Part shown: positions 8,040-16,948 of the stretch, one piece after another
Position numbering within the stretch: position 1 is the first letter of the stretch
Layout: every line of letters begins with the position of its first letter
NCBI GenBank assembly: GCA_030424865.1
Contig: JAUHVR010000003.1
Location: 248,001 to 312,000, forward strand
Origin: Alphaproteobacteria bacterium
GTDB taxonomy: Bacteria; Pseudomonadota; Alphaproteobacteria; Rhodobacterales; Rhodobacteraceae
Reading direction: 5' to 3'
DNA: 64,000 nucleotides
Program-made: the position numbers and the translations under genes
The notes under the pieces: model-generated
Told to the model about the DNA's origin: nothing
The model's database searches: none
Seen by the model: only the letters and a program-made list of their open reading frames with translations

Positions 8040-8855
8040 GTGACGGATCGCGTCTTGTACAAACCGGCTGCAGCTGTGCAGCCGGTCGGAACCGGGGCCG
8101 CCGAGGCCCCGGTTTTGCCTGTGGATGTGCGCGTCACGGGTCTGAGCAAGACCTTTGGCGAGGTGCCGATCTTTCAAGAGATTTCCTTTGGCCTGAGCCG
8201 GGGCGAGGCCGTCGCGCTGGTGGGGGCCAACGGCACCGGCAAGTCGACGCTGCTGCGCTGCCTGATGGGGCTGATCCCGGCAGATGCCGGCAAGGTCGAT
8301 GTGCTGGGCACGGATGTGACCACGGCCAATTCGCGCGCCTTGCGTGCCATGCGCGGGCAGATCGGGCTGGTGTCGCAGAAGCACAACCTGGTGCCGCGCC
8401 TGTCGGTGCTGTCGAACGTTGTGCAGGGTCTGCTTGGCCAGCAGTCGGGTCTGCGCCACTGGAGCCAGAGTTTTGCCCCCGCCGCCTCTCGCGAGGCCGC
8501 GATGGAGGCGCTGGAGCGTGTGGGCCTCGCGCATCTTGCGGCGCGTCGTGCGGACCGTCTGTCGGGTGGACAATCTCAGCGCGTGGCCATTGCCCGCGCA
8601 CTGGTGGGTCAACCCAAGGTGCTGATCGCCGACGAACCGACCGCATCGCTGGACCCCGCGGCGGGCGAGGACATCATGGACCTGTTCTTTGGCTTGGCCA
8701 AAGACGAAGGCGTCACTGTTGTCTTCATCTCGCACAACATCACCCACGCCCTGCGCTATGGCGACCGTGTTCTGGGGCTGGCCGGGGGCAAGATGCCGCT
8801 GGACGCCCGTGCAAACAGCCTGAGCGAAGCCGATCTGAGAGGGCTTTATGACTGA
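8040..8855 (+). CDS. phnC: Phosphonate-type ABC transporter ATP-binding protein (PhnC family)
   Basis: ABC ATPase of 271 aa with Walker A GANGTGKST, signature LSGGQSQR, Walker B LIADEPTASLD and switch His in FISHNI. The GTG start lies 4 bp after the phnD stop; no good ribosome-binding site is visible, so coupling to phnD is likely, and the start is uncertain because the first 30 residues precede the conserved fold. It overlaps the permease gene by 8 bp. It energises uptake of the ligand bound by the PhnD protein. Confidence 0.85.
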   Translation: MTDRVLYKPAAAVQPVGTGAAEAPVLPVDVRVTGLSKTFGEVPIFQEISFGLSRGEAVALVGANGTGKSTLLRCLMGLIPADAGKVDVLGTDVTTANSRALRAMRGQIGLVSQKHNLVPRLSVLSNVVQGLLGQQSGLRHWSQSFAPAASREAAMEALERVGLAHLAARRADRLSGGQSQRVAIARALVGQPKVLIADEPTASLDPAAGEDIMDLFFGLAKDEGVTVVFISHNITHALRYGDRVLGLAGGKMPLDARANSLSEADLRGLYD

Positions 8856-9657
8856 CCTTCCCAACACCCCCGCCCGGATCGAGCGCCCTTCGGCCATTGC
8901 CTTCCTTGGCTATGCGGCCGCTGTCGTGATCCTGGTCTGGAGCTTCACCGGAGCAGGCTTTTCGGTCGAAAAGGTGATGTCGTCCCCACCGCGCTTTGCC
9001 GATTTCCTCGACCGGGCCTTTCCGCCGAACCTGGAGCCGCGGACGCTGGAACGCTTGTCCTGGAAGATGCTGGAAACCCTGCAGATCGCCTTGGCGGGCG
9101 CGGCCCTGGGTGTGGTGCTGTCGCTGCCCGTGGCGCTGCTGGCGGCGCGTGGCCTGATCGCGGGCGCGTGGGTCAACCAGATCGTCCGTACGATCCTGGG
9201 TTTCATCCGTGCCGTTCCCGACATCGCCTGGGCGCTGATCTTTGTGGTCGCCGTGGGACTTGGGCCCTTTGCCGGGATGCTGGCAATCATGATCGACACC
9301 GTCGGGTTCTGTGGTCGCTTCTTTGCCGACGACATGGAAGCAGTTGACAAGGGCCCCGCCGAGGCCCTGACCGCCACCGGCGCGCGCAAGCTGGACGTGG
9401 TGGCCTGCGCCACCGTGCCCGCCGCGATGCCCGCCTTTGTCTCGACCTCGCTTTACGCCACCGAAAAGGCCGTCCGGTCTTCGACCATCCTGGGCCTTGT
9501 GGGCGCGGGCGGCATCGGGATCGAGCTGAAGGTAGGCTTTGACCTTTTTGACTATCCCAGCGCCATGACCGTGATCGGGATGATCGCGATTGTGGTGATT
9601 GGCATCGAACAACTGTCGGGCTGGGCCCGCACCAAGATCATCGGAGAGCAGCGATGA
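8848..9657 (+). CDS. phnE: Phosphonate-type ABC transporter permease (PhnE family)
   Basis: Inner-membrane permease of 269 aa with about six hydrophobic segments and the EAA-type cytoplasmic loop (EALTATGARKLDVVACATVP) that contacts the ATPase. One permease gene is present, so it probably acts as a homodimer. The start overlaps the phnC stop and its own stop overlaps the methyltransferase start (ATGA), showing tight coupling of transport to the enzymes downstream. Confidence 0.85.
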   Translation: MTDLPNTPARIERPSAIAFLGYAAAVVILVWSFTGAGFSVEKVMSSPPRFADFLDRAFPPNLEPRTLERLSWKMLETLQIALAGAALGVVLSLPVALLAARGLIAGAWVNQIVRTILGFIRAVPDIAWALIFVVAVGLGPFAGMLAIMIDTVGFCGRFFADDMEAVDKGPAEALTATGARKLDVVACATVPAAMPAFVSTSLYATEKAVRSSTILGLVGAGGIGIELKVGFDLFDYPSAMTVIGMIAIVVIGIEQLSGWARTKIIGEQR

Positions 9658-10301
9658 AAACAGATACCGCCGACCTGCATTGGAATGCCCACTGGGCCGG
9701 GGACGTCGACGCCAAATGGCTGACCCCCGAAGAGGACGTCACACTGTGGGCCAAGGGTTTTGCCCCCGGCGCCTCGGTTCTGGATCTGGGCGCGGGTGTG
9801 GGCCGTCATGCGCTTGCACTGGCCAAGGCGGGCTTTGACGTCACCGCGCTGGACGCCGCCCCCGACGGGATGGCGGCCATCGATGCCGCTGATGCCGGCG
9901 TCACCACCCATGTCGGGCGAATGGACACCCTGCCCTTTGACGATGGGGCCTTTGACCACGTGCTCAGCTGGAACGTGATCTATCACGGCAACGAAACCGT
10001 GCTGCTGAACACCATCGCCGAAATCCGCCGCGTCCTGAAGCCCGGCGGCACTTTCCTGGGCACCATGCTGTCCAAACGCCGCCTGCCCTTTGAGCTGCCC
10101 AAGGCCCCGGGCCGCGAAATTTCGCGCAACACCTGGGTTTTTGACACCGACAAGGGGGACAAGCGTCATCCCCACTATTTCTGCAGCGCGGCCGAACTGT
10201 TAGCCTTGTTCCAGGGCTTCGAGTGCCTGTCGCTGCGCGACCAGGAACACGAAAGCCCCGGCAGCTATCACTGGCACCTGGTACTGGAGCGTTTGGGATG
10301 A
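9654..10301 (+). CDS. Class I SAM-dependent methyltransferase
   Basis: Small methyltransferase of 215 aa. Motif I is SVLDLGAGVGRHALAL (about residues 41-56), followed by the acidic loop VTALDAAPDG, motif IV-like FDHVLSWNVIYH and post-motif VLKPGG. It recalls TehB/UbiE-type small-molecule methyltransferases. It is sandwiched by ATGA overlaps between the permease and the PhnM homologue, so it must act in the same process, perhaps modifying the imported compound or an intermediate. It does not belong to the standard phn operon, which makes the assignment of its role open. Confidence 0.8.
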   Translation: MKTDTADLHWNAHWAGDVDAKWLTPEEDVTLWAKGFAPGASVLDLGAGVGRHALALAKAGFDVTALDAAPDGMAAIDAADAGVTTHVGRMDTLPFDDGAFDHVLSWNVIYHGNETVLLNTIAEIRRVLKPGGTFLGTMLSKRRLPFELPKAPGREISRNTWVFDTDKGDKRHPHYFCSAAELLALFQGFECLSLRDQEHESPGSYHWHLVLERLG

Positions 10302-11548
10302 CGACAACCTTTCAAGGGGCGCAAGTTTATCTGCCCGACCAGATCGTTGAAACCAATGTCACCGTCGAGGGCGGCGCCATTGCCGAGATCGGCGGCGCAG
10401 CGCGCGGCGACGTCATCGACGCCCGCGGCCTGATCCTGGCCCCGGCCCTGATCGACGTACATGGCGATGCCTTCGAACGGCAGCTCATGCCGCGTCCGGG
10501 CGTGTTTTTCCCGATGGAAACCGCCGTTCTGGAAACCGACCGCCAACTGGCCGCCAACGGCATTGCGACCACGTATCATTCGATCACGCTCAGCTATGAA
10601 CCCGGTCTGCGCAGCGTCGAAAAGGCCCGCGAGATGATGCAGGCGATCCGCGATCTGGCCCCGCGCCTGACCGTCGAGAACCGTGTGCAGCTGCGGTGGG
10701 AAACCTTTGCCTTCGAGGCGCTCGAGACCCTGGATTGGGCGATGGATGCGCCGTTGAAGCCGTCGCTGGCGTTCAATGACCACCTGTCGATGACAATGCG
10801 CAGTTTCGACACGCGCATTCAGGACCGCGCGTTTGAACACAGCGACGCCTTCACCCTGGCAGACTTGGACGATCCCCGTCTCGGCCCCCAGCGACACCAG
10901 AAACACGCAACCCGTGCCGGGCAATCGCTGGACGAACATATGGAGATGATCCGCCGGATCTGGGCCCGCCGCCCCGAGGTGGTCGAGACGATCACAAAGG
11001 TGGCCGAAAAGGCCCGTGCCCGTGGCATTCCAATGCTCAGCCACGACGATACGCAGGCCGAGACCCGTGCCTTTTACCGCGCCCTTGGCGCCACGGTCTC
11101 TGAATTTCCGATGACCATGGGGCCGGTCAACGATGCGCGGGACAACGGTGACCTGATCATCTTTGGCTCGCCCAACGCGGTCCGTGGCGGCAGCCATATC
11201 GGATCGCTGGGAGCCGCCGATATGGTCGAAGCCGGGTGCTGCGACCTGTTGGCCTCGGACTACTATTATCCTGCGATGCTGGCCGCGGTGGACCGGTTGG
11301 ACCGCGAGAAACGCGCCGACCGTCTGACGCTGTGGTCACTGGTCTCAAGCGGGCCTGCCCGCGCGATGAAGTTGACCGACCGGGGCGAGATTGCGCCCGG
11401 CAAACGTGCCGATCTGGTGCTTGTCGACTGGCCCGATACCGCGACGCCCGCCATTCGCGGCACCTGGGTCGCGGGTCGCTGTGCCTACGCCGCGCAGCCT
11501 TTCGGACGTGCCGTTTCCGCGGGCGCTGTTGAGCGCCCCGCCGCGTGA
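10298..11548 (+). CDS. phnM: PhnM-family amidohydrolase (alpha-D-ribose 1-methylphosphonate 5-triphosphate diphosphatase homologue)
   Basis: Metal-dependent hydrolase of 416 aa. PhnM hallmarks are visible: DVHGDAFERQ and MPRPGVFFPMET in place of the usual HxH strand, SHDDTQAETRAF, EFPMT, GSPNAVRGGSHIG, DLLASDYYYP and the C-terminal GKRADLVLVDW. In C-P lyase systems PhnM releases pyrophosphate from ribose-1-phosphonate triphosphate. Here PhnG, H, I, J, K and L are absent, so either they are encoded elsewhere or the enzyme has another phosphorylated substrate. The start overlaps the methyltransferase stop (ATGA). Confidence 0.85.
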   Translation: MTTTFQGAQVYLPDQIVETNVTVEGGAIAEIGGAARGDVIDARGLILAPALIDVHGDAFERQLMPRPGVFFPMETAVLETDRQLAANGIATTYHSITLSYEPGLRSVEKAREMMQAIRDLAPRLTVENRVQLRWETFAFEALETLDWAMDAPLKPSLAFNDHLSMTMRSFDTRIQDRAFEHSDAFTLADLDDPRLGPQRHQKHATRAGQSLDEHMEMIRRIWARRPEVVETITKVAEKARARGIPMLSHDDTQAETRAFYRALGATVSEFPMTMGPVNDARDNGDLIIFGSPNAVRGGSHIGSLGAADMVEAGCCDLLASDYYYPAMLAAVDRLDREKRADRLTLWSLVSSGPARAMKLTDRGEIAPGKRADLVLVDWPDTATPAIRGTWVAGRCAYAAQPFGRAVSAGAVERPAA

Positions 11549-11572
11549 TTTCTGACAAAGGGACCCAAAGAC

Positions 11573-12388
11573 ATGCGACCCCTCAAGATTGGCGCCTGCC
11601 TCAGGATCGACGAGATCGCCGATCACCGGGACTGGCTGTTTGACGACGCGCGCGACATCGAGCTGCAGGATTTCATGACGCGCGACGCCCTGAACGTGGA
11701 CCGCGCAGAGCGTGTGGCGGCGGCCAGGGCTGCGCTGGACGGCTTCGGCGGTCGTCTGGGCATCCACGGCCCTTTCGAAGGGCTGGACATCGACAACAAG
11801 GACTCTGAGCTGCGCTCGGTGATCACCGCTCGCTTCCTGTCCGCTGTCGAGGCCGCCGAGGCCTTGGGCGCCACCCAGATGGTGATGCATTCGCCCTACA
11901 CGAAGTGGTACCAGAACAACCTGTTGGACAAACCGCAATACGCAGAAGAGAAACTGGCCCGGATACACGAGGTGCTGGACCCGGTGGTCGCGCGCGCGAA
12001 AAACGCCGGCGTGACTCTTGTGATCGAGAACATACAGGACGTCGACCCCGCGACGCGCCGCGCGATGGTCGACAGTTTTGAGTCAGCGAACGTGGCCCTG
12101 TCCATCGACACCGGACACGCGCAATTGGCCCGGCGGATGTCCGGTGCGCCCCCGGTCGATTATTTCGTCCGCGATGCCGGAACGCAGCTGGCGCATGTGC
12201 ATCTGCAGGACGTGGACGGCCATGCCGATCGCCACTGGGCGCCGGGGGAAGGTGAGATTGAATGGGCCGAGGTTTTCCGCGCCCTGTCCGAATGCACTTC
12301 GGATCCGCACCTGGTGCTGGAGCTGCGCCGCAAAGGCGACATTCCCAAGGGGTACGCCTACCTCAGATCACTTGGCCTGGTGATCTGA
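11573..12388 (+). CDS. Xylose-isomerase-like TIM-barrel protein
   Basis: TIM-barrel protein of 271 aa of the sugar-phosphate isomerase/endonuclease IV superfamily. Likely metal ligands are His in MVMHSPY, Glu in VIENIQDV, Asp/His in SIDTGHAQ, the HVHLQDVDGHADRH cluster and Glu in LVLELR. It is last in the phn-type operon, 24 bp after phnM, with AAAGGGA upstream and a rho-independent terminator following. It could act on the sugar moiety released from the imported compound. It is not part of known phosphonate operons, and its reaction is unknown. Confidence 0.75.
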   Translation: MRPLKIGACLRIDEIADHRDWLFDDARDIELQDFMTRDALNVDRAERVAAARAALDGFGGRLGIHGPFEGLDIDNKDSELRSVITARFLSAVEAAEALGATQMVMHSPYTKWYQNNLLDKPQYAEEKLARIHEVLDPVVARAKNAGVTLVIENIQDVDPATRRAMVDSFESANVALSIDTGHAQLARRMSGAPPVDYFVRDAGTQLAHVHLQDVDGHADRHWAPGEGEIEWAEVFRALSECTSDPHLVLELRRKGDIPKGYAYLRSLGLVI

Positions 12389-12397
12389 AGCGCGGGG

Positions 12398-12982
12398 TCA
12401 TGTGTCGGCCCGACCGCCCCTGCCAAGGTGAATGCGATACAGGTTGTGAAACCCGCCGCCATAAGCGGCGGGTTTTTCCTGAGCGCCGATGAACGCGCCA
12501 CCCGCCGCAAGGATCACCTTGCGCGACGCAATGTTGTCTGGATCAGCCGTCAGGTCCACATGACGAAGGCCCAGCGCCTGCGTCTCGGGCAAGAGCTCTT
12601 GCAGCGCCCGCTTCGCCAAGCCTTCGCGCCGCCGCCAAGGCACAACGGCATAGCCGATGTGGCCAAAGCAGGTCGGCGGCAGGTCCTCGGTCCCCGTCAT
12701 CCAGCGCATCCCAATCGAGCCCGCGAACCCATCCTTCCATATCCACCGTCGACAGCTGGGCAGACGTGGCACCTGCGTCCCGTCCGGCAGCGGGACCGGA
12801 GGCCCCTTGGCCGCACGGTCCTCCATGGAAGCAAGAAATGCCTCGGCATCCGTCTTGATCCGCGACAGCTGTTCCTGCGCAGCTTCGGGCCGCGTGTTGT
12901 CAGGCGACCAGTCCCGTGCCAGGGCCTCGGCGTAGGCAGGCAACAAGTCATGCGAAGGGCGTCTCAGAACTGAGAGGGTCAT
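12398..12982 (-). CDS. GNAT-family N-acetyltransferase
   Basis: Acetyltransferase of 194 aa. The acetyl-CoA-binding segment reads GYAVVPWRRREGLAKRAL, followed by the HVDLTADPDNIASRKVILAAGG strand-helix typical of RimJ/RimL-like GNATs. It is convergent with the phn-type operon, whose terminator lies inside its last 30 codons. It lies 34 bp downstream of a second GNAT gene on the same strand and may be co-transcribed with it. Substrate unknown. Confidence 0.78.
   Translation of the reverse strand: MTLSVLRRPSHDLLPAYAEALARDWSPDNTRPEAAQEQLSRIKTDAEAFLASMEDRAAKGPPVPLPDGTQVPRLPSCRRWIWKDGFAGSIGMRWMTGTEDLPPTCFGHIGYAVVPWRRREGLAKRALQELLPETQALGLRHVDLTADPDNIASRKVILAAGGAFIGAQEKPAAYGGGFHNLYRIHLGRGGRADT
12449..12477 (+). 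terminator. Rho-independent terminator of the phn-type operon, inside the opposing gene
   Basis: AAACCCGCCGC and GCGGCGGGTTT pair as an 11-bp GC-rich stem around a 5-base loop, ending in TTTTT on the plus strand. It lies about 60 bp after the TIM-barrel stop. On the minus strand the same bases encode the residues KPAAYGGGF of the convergent acetyltransferase. Confidence 0.75.
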
Positions 12983-13016
12983 CGCCAGGCGCGCCTGTGG
13001 TCCCGGGTCGTCCCGG

Positions 13017-13535
13017 TCATGCGTCGCTGCTGTTCAACGGCAGACTCATGGTCAGAACAGGACCCCATTCGGTGTCTTGAACACCGTGTCGCCGAAACCC
13101 GACTTTTTCGTAGCAACGGATGGCGGGATGGTTTTCCGGATGCGGATCAATCCCGACAGTGGGCACATTTTCCGCCTTCAGCGTCCGGCAATGCTGCGCC
13201 AGATAGCGGGACGCCAACCCCTGCCCCATGTCGCGTGTCTGCCCGACAAAGGTGTCAAGGCCTCTGGCCCCCTTGGGCAGGAACCCAAGGTAATGCTGAG
13301 GCCACGCGTGAATTTCGTAGTCCTGAAGATACGCAATCGGCAGATCTTTGCGTTCGACAATCCAGGGACGCACGCGCGGGTCGTCGATGTAGCTGGCCAG
13401 ACCACCCAGCATGTCCGGCTCGTCGAACCATGCCTTTACGCGGGAATCCTGCAACCATTCATTCAAACGCGGCAGATCCTGCGCCGTCATCGGACGAATG
13501 GCAAACTCGGCGGTGTTGTTCGTTGAAAGCGTCAC
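13017..13535 (-). CDS. GNAT acetyltransferase of the AAC(6')-like group
   Basis: Acetyltransferase of 172 aa. The central acetyl-CoA site reads GQTRDMGQGLASRYLAQ, and the C-terminal GIDPHPENHPAIRCYEKVGF matches the pattern of AAC(6')-type aminoglycoside acetyltransferases and their chromosomal relatives. A chromosomal copy beside another GNAT gene in an environmental genome is not evidence for resistance; its native substrate is unknown. The stop is 34 bp from the next gene on the strand. Confidence 0.75.
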   Translation of the reverse strand: MTLSTNNTAEFAIRPMTAQDLPRLNEWLQDSRVKAWFDEPDMLGGLASYIDDPRVRPWIVERKDLPIAYLQDYEIHAWPQHYLGFLPKGARGLDTFVGQTRDMGQGLASRYLAQHCRTLKAENVPTVGIDPHPENHPAIRCYEKVGFRRHGVQDTEWGPVLTMSLPLNSSDA

Positions 13536-13914
13536 TGTTCAAAGCTCGGATGTCAGGCAATGCGGCTTTGCATGTGTCGCGCGATCCGCGCCGGACTGCA
13601 ATCATTTGCAACGCCCCGAAAACCAAAGGCCGTCCCCTGGCGATCGACATGCAGACGCGACACCGGTTTTGTGGCGTGTTGGCGCCGCTCAGTGGGTTCG
13701 GAATTGGGCATGGACAACAGGGCAACCGGTCGCCGGAAATGGTTTTTGTCCAAGGGAAATGTGGAAACGCGCTTGTGCACCAATATCTTGTTGATGGCGG
13801 GGCGACCCAGAGGGACAGGGGCTCTTTCAGGACGATGAAGCACAGGGAACGCAACGAGCCACCTCGTCACGCCACAAAGTAAACTCAAGGCATCACAACC
13901 AGATCGAGGCGCGT
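13536..13914. other. Intergenic stretch without recognised gene
   Basis: Between the divergent GNAT and ABC1-kinase genes. Several open frames cross it, but none has a credible start, family motif or codon pattern. It presumably holds two divergent promoters. Confidence 0.4.
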
Positions 13915-15246
13915 TTGACAGACCCAACTGAGTTTGGAAAAGCCATTCCGGTCCCAAGACATCGCTCGCTGCGCGCGGCGCGGCTGGGCGGCATGGCGCT
14001 TAGGGTCGCTGGCAGCATGGCGGTTCAGGGGGCCCAGGACGCCTTGCGCGGCCAGGGCACCGACATGCGTAACCTGCTAATGACACCCCGAAACGTCGCG
14101 CGGATCACAACTGAACTGGCGCGCATGCGCGGTGCCGCGATGAAGCTTGGGCAATTGATCTCGATGGATGCGGGCGAGGTCTTGCCGCCCGAACTGGCCC
14201 AGATGATGGCGCGGTTGCGGGCCCAGGCAGATTTCATGCCGCCCGCGCAACTCAAGAAGGTTCTGACGGATGCCTGGGGGGCGGACTGGCTGAAACGCTT
14301 TGCGCACTTCAATGTCCGCCCCATTGCCGCGGCGTCGATCGGTCAGGTCCACAGGGCCCGTTTGAAAGATGGCCGGGATGTTGCGATCAAGGTTCAGTAC
14401 CCCGGCATCGCGCATTCCATCGACAGCGACGTGAGCAATGTCGCGGCCCTGGTCAAGCTTTCGGGTTTGGTGCCCAAGGGTTTTGACATTGCCGCCTACG
14501 TCGAGGAAGCCCGGCGGCAACTGCATGAGGAAACCGATTATCTTCAAGAGGCCAGTCACCTGGAGCGGTTCCAGCACCTGCTGGCGGGCTCTGACCGCTA
14601 TGTGCTGCCCGAGGTGCATCGGGATTTGACCACCCGTTCGATCCTGACGATGTCCTATGTCGAAAGCGACCCGCTGGAAGCCTGCGCCGCACTGGACGCG
14701 GAGACGCGCAATCAGGTTGCAACGGACCTGATCGACCTTGTTCTGGCAGAGCTTTTTGAGTTTGGCCTTGTCCAATCCGATCCGAATTTCGCGAACTTCC
14801 GCGTGACGCCAGACACCCGTCAGTTGGTGCTTCTGGATTTCGGCGCCACGCGGCAGCTATATCGACGTGTCACGTCAGCCTATCAAGACCTGATCCGCGC
14901 CGGGCTGGCCGTGGACACGAAGAACCTGCAGGCCAGCGCAAAACGGCTGGGGTTGTGGGATGACGCCACGCCGCCGCACCACGTGACAACCCTGACCCAT
15001 ATGATGGATCAGGTTTTCGCATCAATCGCACAAGACCCGATCTACGACTTCGCAGATCAGACGCTGACGAACCGGTTGAACGAACAGGCCCTGGACCTGG
15101 CCAAAAGCGGCTTTGTTCCCCCACCCGGCCCGATGGACGCGCCCTTCATTCAGCGCAAGCTGGCCGGCACCTTTCTGATCGCCGCGAACCTGCAGGCGAA
15201 GGTGCCGCTGCAAAGCTTGCTGCAGCGCAGGCTGGACCTGGACTAG
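13915..15246 (+). CDS. ABC1/UbiB-family atypical kinase
   Basis: Protein of 443 aa with the ABC1/ADCK signature: MKLGQLISMD (the KxGQ motif), AAASIGQVHRA in the Ala-rich loop, VAIKVQYPG with the ATP Lys, SDPNFANF and LLDFGATR for metal binding. These proteins support ubiquinone metabolism or other lipid-linked processes, as the yeast Coq8 and bacterial UbiB families do. UbiB-type C-terminal transmembrane helices are not evident, so it is a soluble ABC1 relative rather than UbiB itself. A TTG start with GAGG nearby is used, as no ATG precedes the conserved region. It is convergent with dld, 7 bp apart. Confidence 0.78.
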   Translation: MTDPTEFGKAIPVPRHRSLRAARLGGMALRVAGSMAVQGAQDALRGQGTDMRNLLMTPRNVARITTELARMRGAAMKLGQLISMDAGEVLPPELAQMMARLRAQADFMPPAQLKKVLTDAWGADWLKRFAHFNVRPIAAASIGQVHRARLKDGRDVAIKVQYPGIAHSIDSDVSNVAALVKLSGLVPKGFDIAAYVEEARRQLHEETDYLQEASHLERFQHLLAGSDRYVLPEVHRDLTTRSILTMSYVESDPLEACAALDAETRNQVATDLIDLVLAELFEFGLVQSDPNFANFRVTPDTRQLVLLDFGATRQLYRRVTSAYQDLIRAGLAVDTKNLQASAKRLGLWDDATPPHHVTTLTHMMDQVFASIAQDPIYDFADQTLTNRLNEQALDLAKSGFVPPPGPMDAPFIQRKLAGTFLIAANLQAKVPLQSLLQRRLDLD

Positions 15247-15253
15247 GCGACCC

Positions 15254-16948
15254 TCAAGCAGCTTCCTGCGCGTAGTTGCGGGATCTCGACATCTTGCCGA
15301 TGCCGGGGTTGAACGAGTTTGTCGGATCGCAGGCCTGGTAGTGCGCGGCCAGGGCAGGCTTGGCTTTGTACAGGTGGCCAACGTTGTGTTCAGCCGGGTA
15401 TTCCGCCCCTCGTTTGTCCAGGATTTCCAACATCTTGGCCTTCAGCGCCTTGGCGTCTACGCCCTTCTTCACGATGTAGTCCTGATGCATGACATGGCAC
15501 ATCAGGTGCCCGTAATAGACCTTGCCCTCAAGCTGATCGGTGATCTCTTTGGGTAGGGTTTCGAACCAATCGCGATCATTGCGACGCAGCGCGATGTCCA
15601 GCGCAAGGATCTCTTCAACCTTGTCTGCGTGCACATGGCCATAGCGGACGGCAGCCCCAGCAGCGGCAAAACGGTGAAGTCCCGCAATCTTGGCATCGCG
15701 TGGCGAGCATTCGACAAAATCGGCATCGTGCCCCAGCAAGAAGCCCGGCAGGAACTCTGCCGCCTCTTCGATGCCGCCGTCATGCATCTTCAGGATCAGA
15801 TGATGTTCGTAACGGTCGCGGTAGTCGTGCAGGAACTTTGGCAGATGTTCGGGCCAGAGCCGTGACACGACCTGCATGAACTTGTCGGTGAACCCACGCG
15901 TCAGAGAAAGCTTGTTCAGGCGCGAGTCCACGGCCCCCTTCAGCGCAAAGAACATCGGCAGCCGGTCAGTACCCAGCTTGTCGATCATCACCAGCGTGTC
16001 CTTGCCGTATTTCGCAGCGATATCAAAGCATTCGCGGTGCACGTACTCGGCCGAAACGGGCAGCGTCTCGAAGTTCTTCAGAATGTGACGGCGCAGTTCC
16101 GTCAGGTCGTCGGGATCGTTGGTCCCGATGTAAAACACCGCCTCGCGTTCATAGGTCGGAAAGGTGTCCAGCCGGACGGCAAAGACCATCAGCTTTCCGG
16201 CACAGCCCGACGCCTCGTAAAGCAGACGTTCGTCGTTGTTGTAGCGCGAGGGCGTGTCCGCCTCGACGTCGCGCAGGATCGTTGTGTAATCGGGGTCCGA
16301 GGCGTTCTTGCCCTCGGGCGCTGGGGTGGACGTGTCGAAATCCCCGGCATCGAGCCGCGACAGGATCTCTTCTGGGGTGTCCCCCAGATCAAGCCCCAGG
16401 TGGTTGACCAGCTTCAGGTCGCCATTGGCGGTGATCTGCGCGTAAAGCGCCAGTTCGGTATAGCTGGGCCCGCGCTCGCAGAGCGACCCGCCAGAATTGT
16501 TGCACACACCGCCCAGGATCGAAGCCCCGATGCTGGAAGAGCCGATGACCGAATGCGGTGTGCGGCCCAGCGGGCGCAGTTGCTTTTCCAGCTCAAACAG
16601 CGTCGCGCCGGGAAAGCTGAGCACCTGCTGACCGTCCTGCAACAGGTGCAGGCTGTCCATGCGGCTGACATTGATCAGGACAACATCGCGTTCGTACCCG
16701 CCCTTGGGGGTCGACCCTTCGGTCAGCCCGGTGTTCGAGGCCTGGACGATGACGATCTTGTCAGCGGCGTGACAGGCTTCAAGCACCTTCCATTGCTCAA
16801 GCAAGGAACCCGGGCGGACCACGCACAGGGCCTGCCCTTCGCCGGACCGAAACCCCTTGCGGAACCGTTCGGTCGCGCGGGTGCCTGCGAGAACGTGGCG
16901 TTTGCCGACAATCTGGCGGAAGCGGGTGATCAAGTCATCATTGGTCAT
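15254..16948 (-). CDS. dld: Quinone-dependent D-lactate dehydrogenase
   Basis: Peripheral membrane flavoprotein of 564 aa, close to E. coli Dld in length. It oxidises D-lactate to pyruvate and passes electrons to quinone. The FAD-binding PCMH domain spans roughly residues 40-230 (VQASNTGLTEGSTP, IGSSSIGASILGGVCNNSGGS). The C-terminal half matches the Dld membrane-binding domain, with a run of His and Asp near VMHQDYIVKKGVD. The start overlaps the lldD stop by ATGA, so both lactate enzymes are made from one transcript downstream of the lactate-type TRAP transporter. Confidence 0.92.
   Translation of the reverse strand: MTNDDLITRFRQIVGKRHVLAGTRATERFRKGFRSGEGQALCVVRPGSLLEQWKVLEACHAADKIVIVQASNTGLTEGSTPKGGYERDVVLINVSRMDSLHLLQDGQQVLSFPGATLFELEKQLRPLGRTPHSVIGSSSIGASILGGVCNNSGGSLCERGPSYTELALYAQITANGDLKLVNHLGLDLGDTPEEILSRLDAGDFDTSTPAPEGKNASDPDYTTILRDVEADTPSRYNNDERLLYEASGCAGKLMVFAVRLDTFPTYEREAVFYIGTNDPDDLTELRRHILKNFETLPVSAEYVHRECFDIAAKYGKDTLVMIDKLGTDRLPMFFALKGAVDSRLNKLSLTRGFTDKFMQVVSRLWPEHLPKFLHDYRDRYEHHLILKMHDGGIEEAAEFLPGFLLGHDADFVECSPRDAKIAGLHRFAAAGAAVRYGHVHADKVEEILALDIALRRNDRDWFETLPKEITDQLEGKVYYGHLMCHVMHQDYIVKKGVDAKALKAKMLEILDKRGAEYPAEHNVGHLYKAKPALAAHYQACDPTNSFNPGIGKMSRSRNYAQEAA

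Noticed and set aside
13017-13535. Aminoglycoside resistance determinant
   Set aside because: The AAC(6')-like motif is shared by many chromosomal acetyltransferases, and no mobile element or resistance context is present.
13459-13957. Overlapping open frames of 90-134 codons in the gap before the ABC1-kinase gene
   Set aside because: No start context, no motif, and compositions dominated by Arg, Pro and Cys as in shadow frames.
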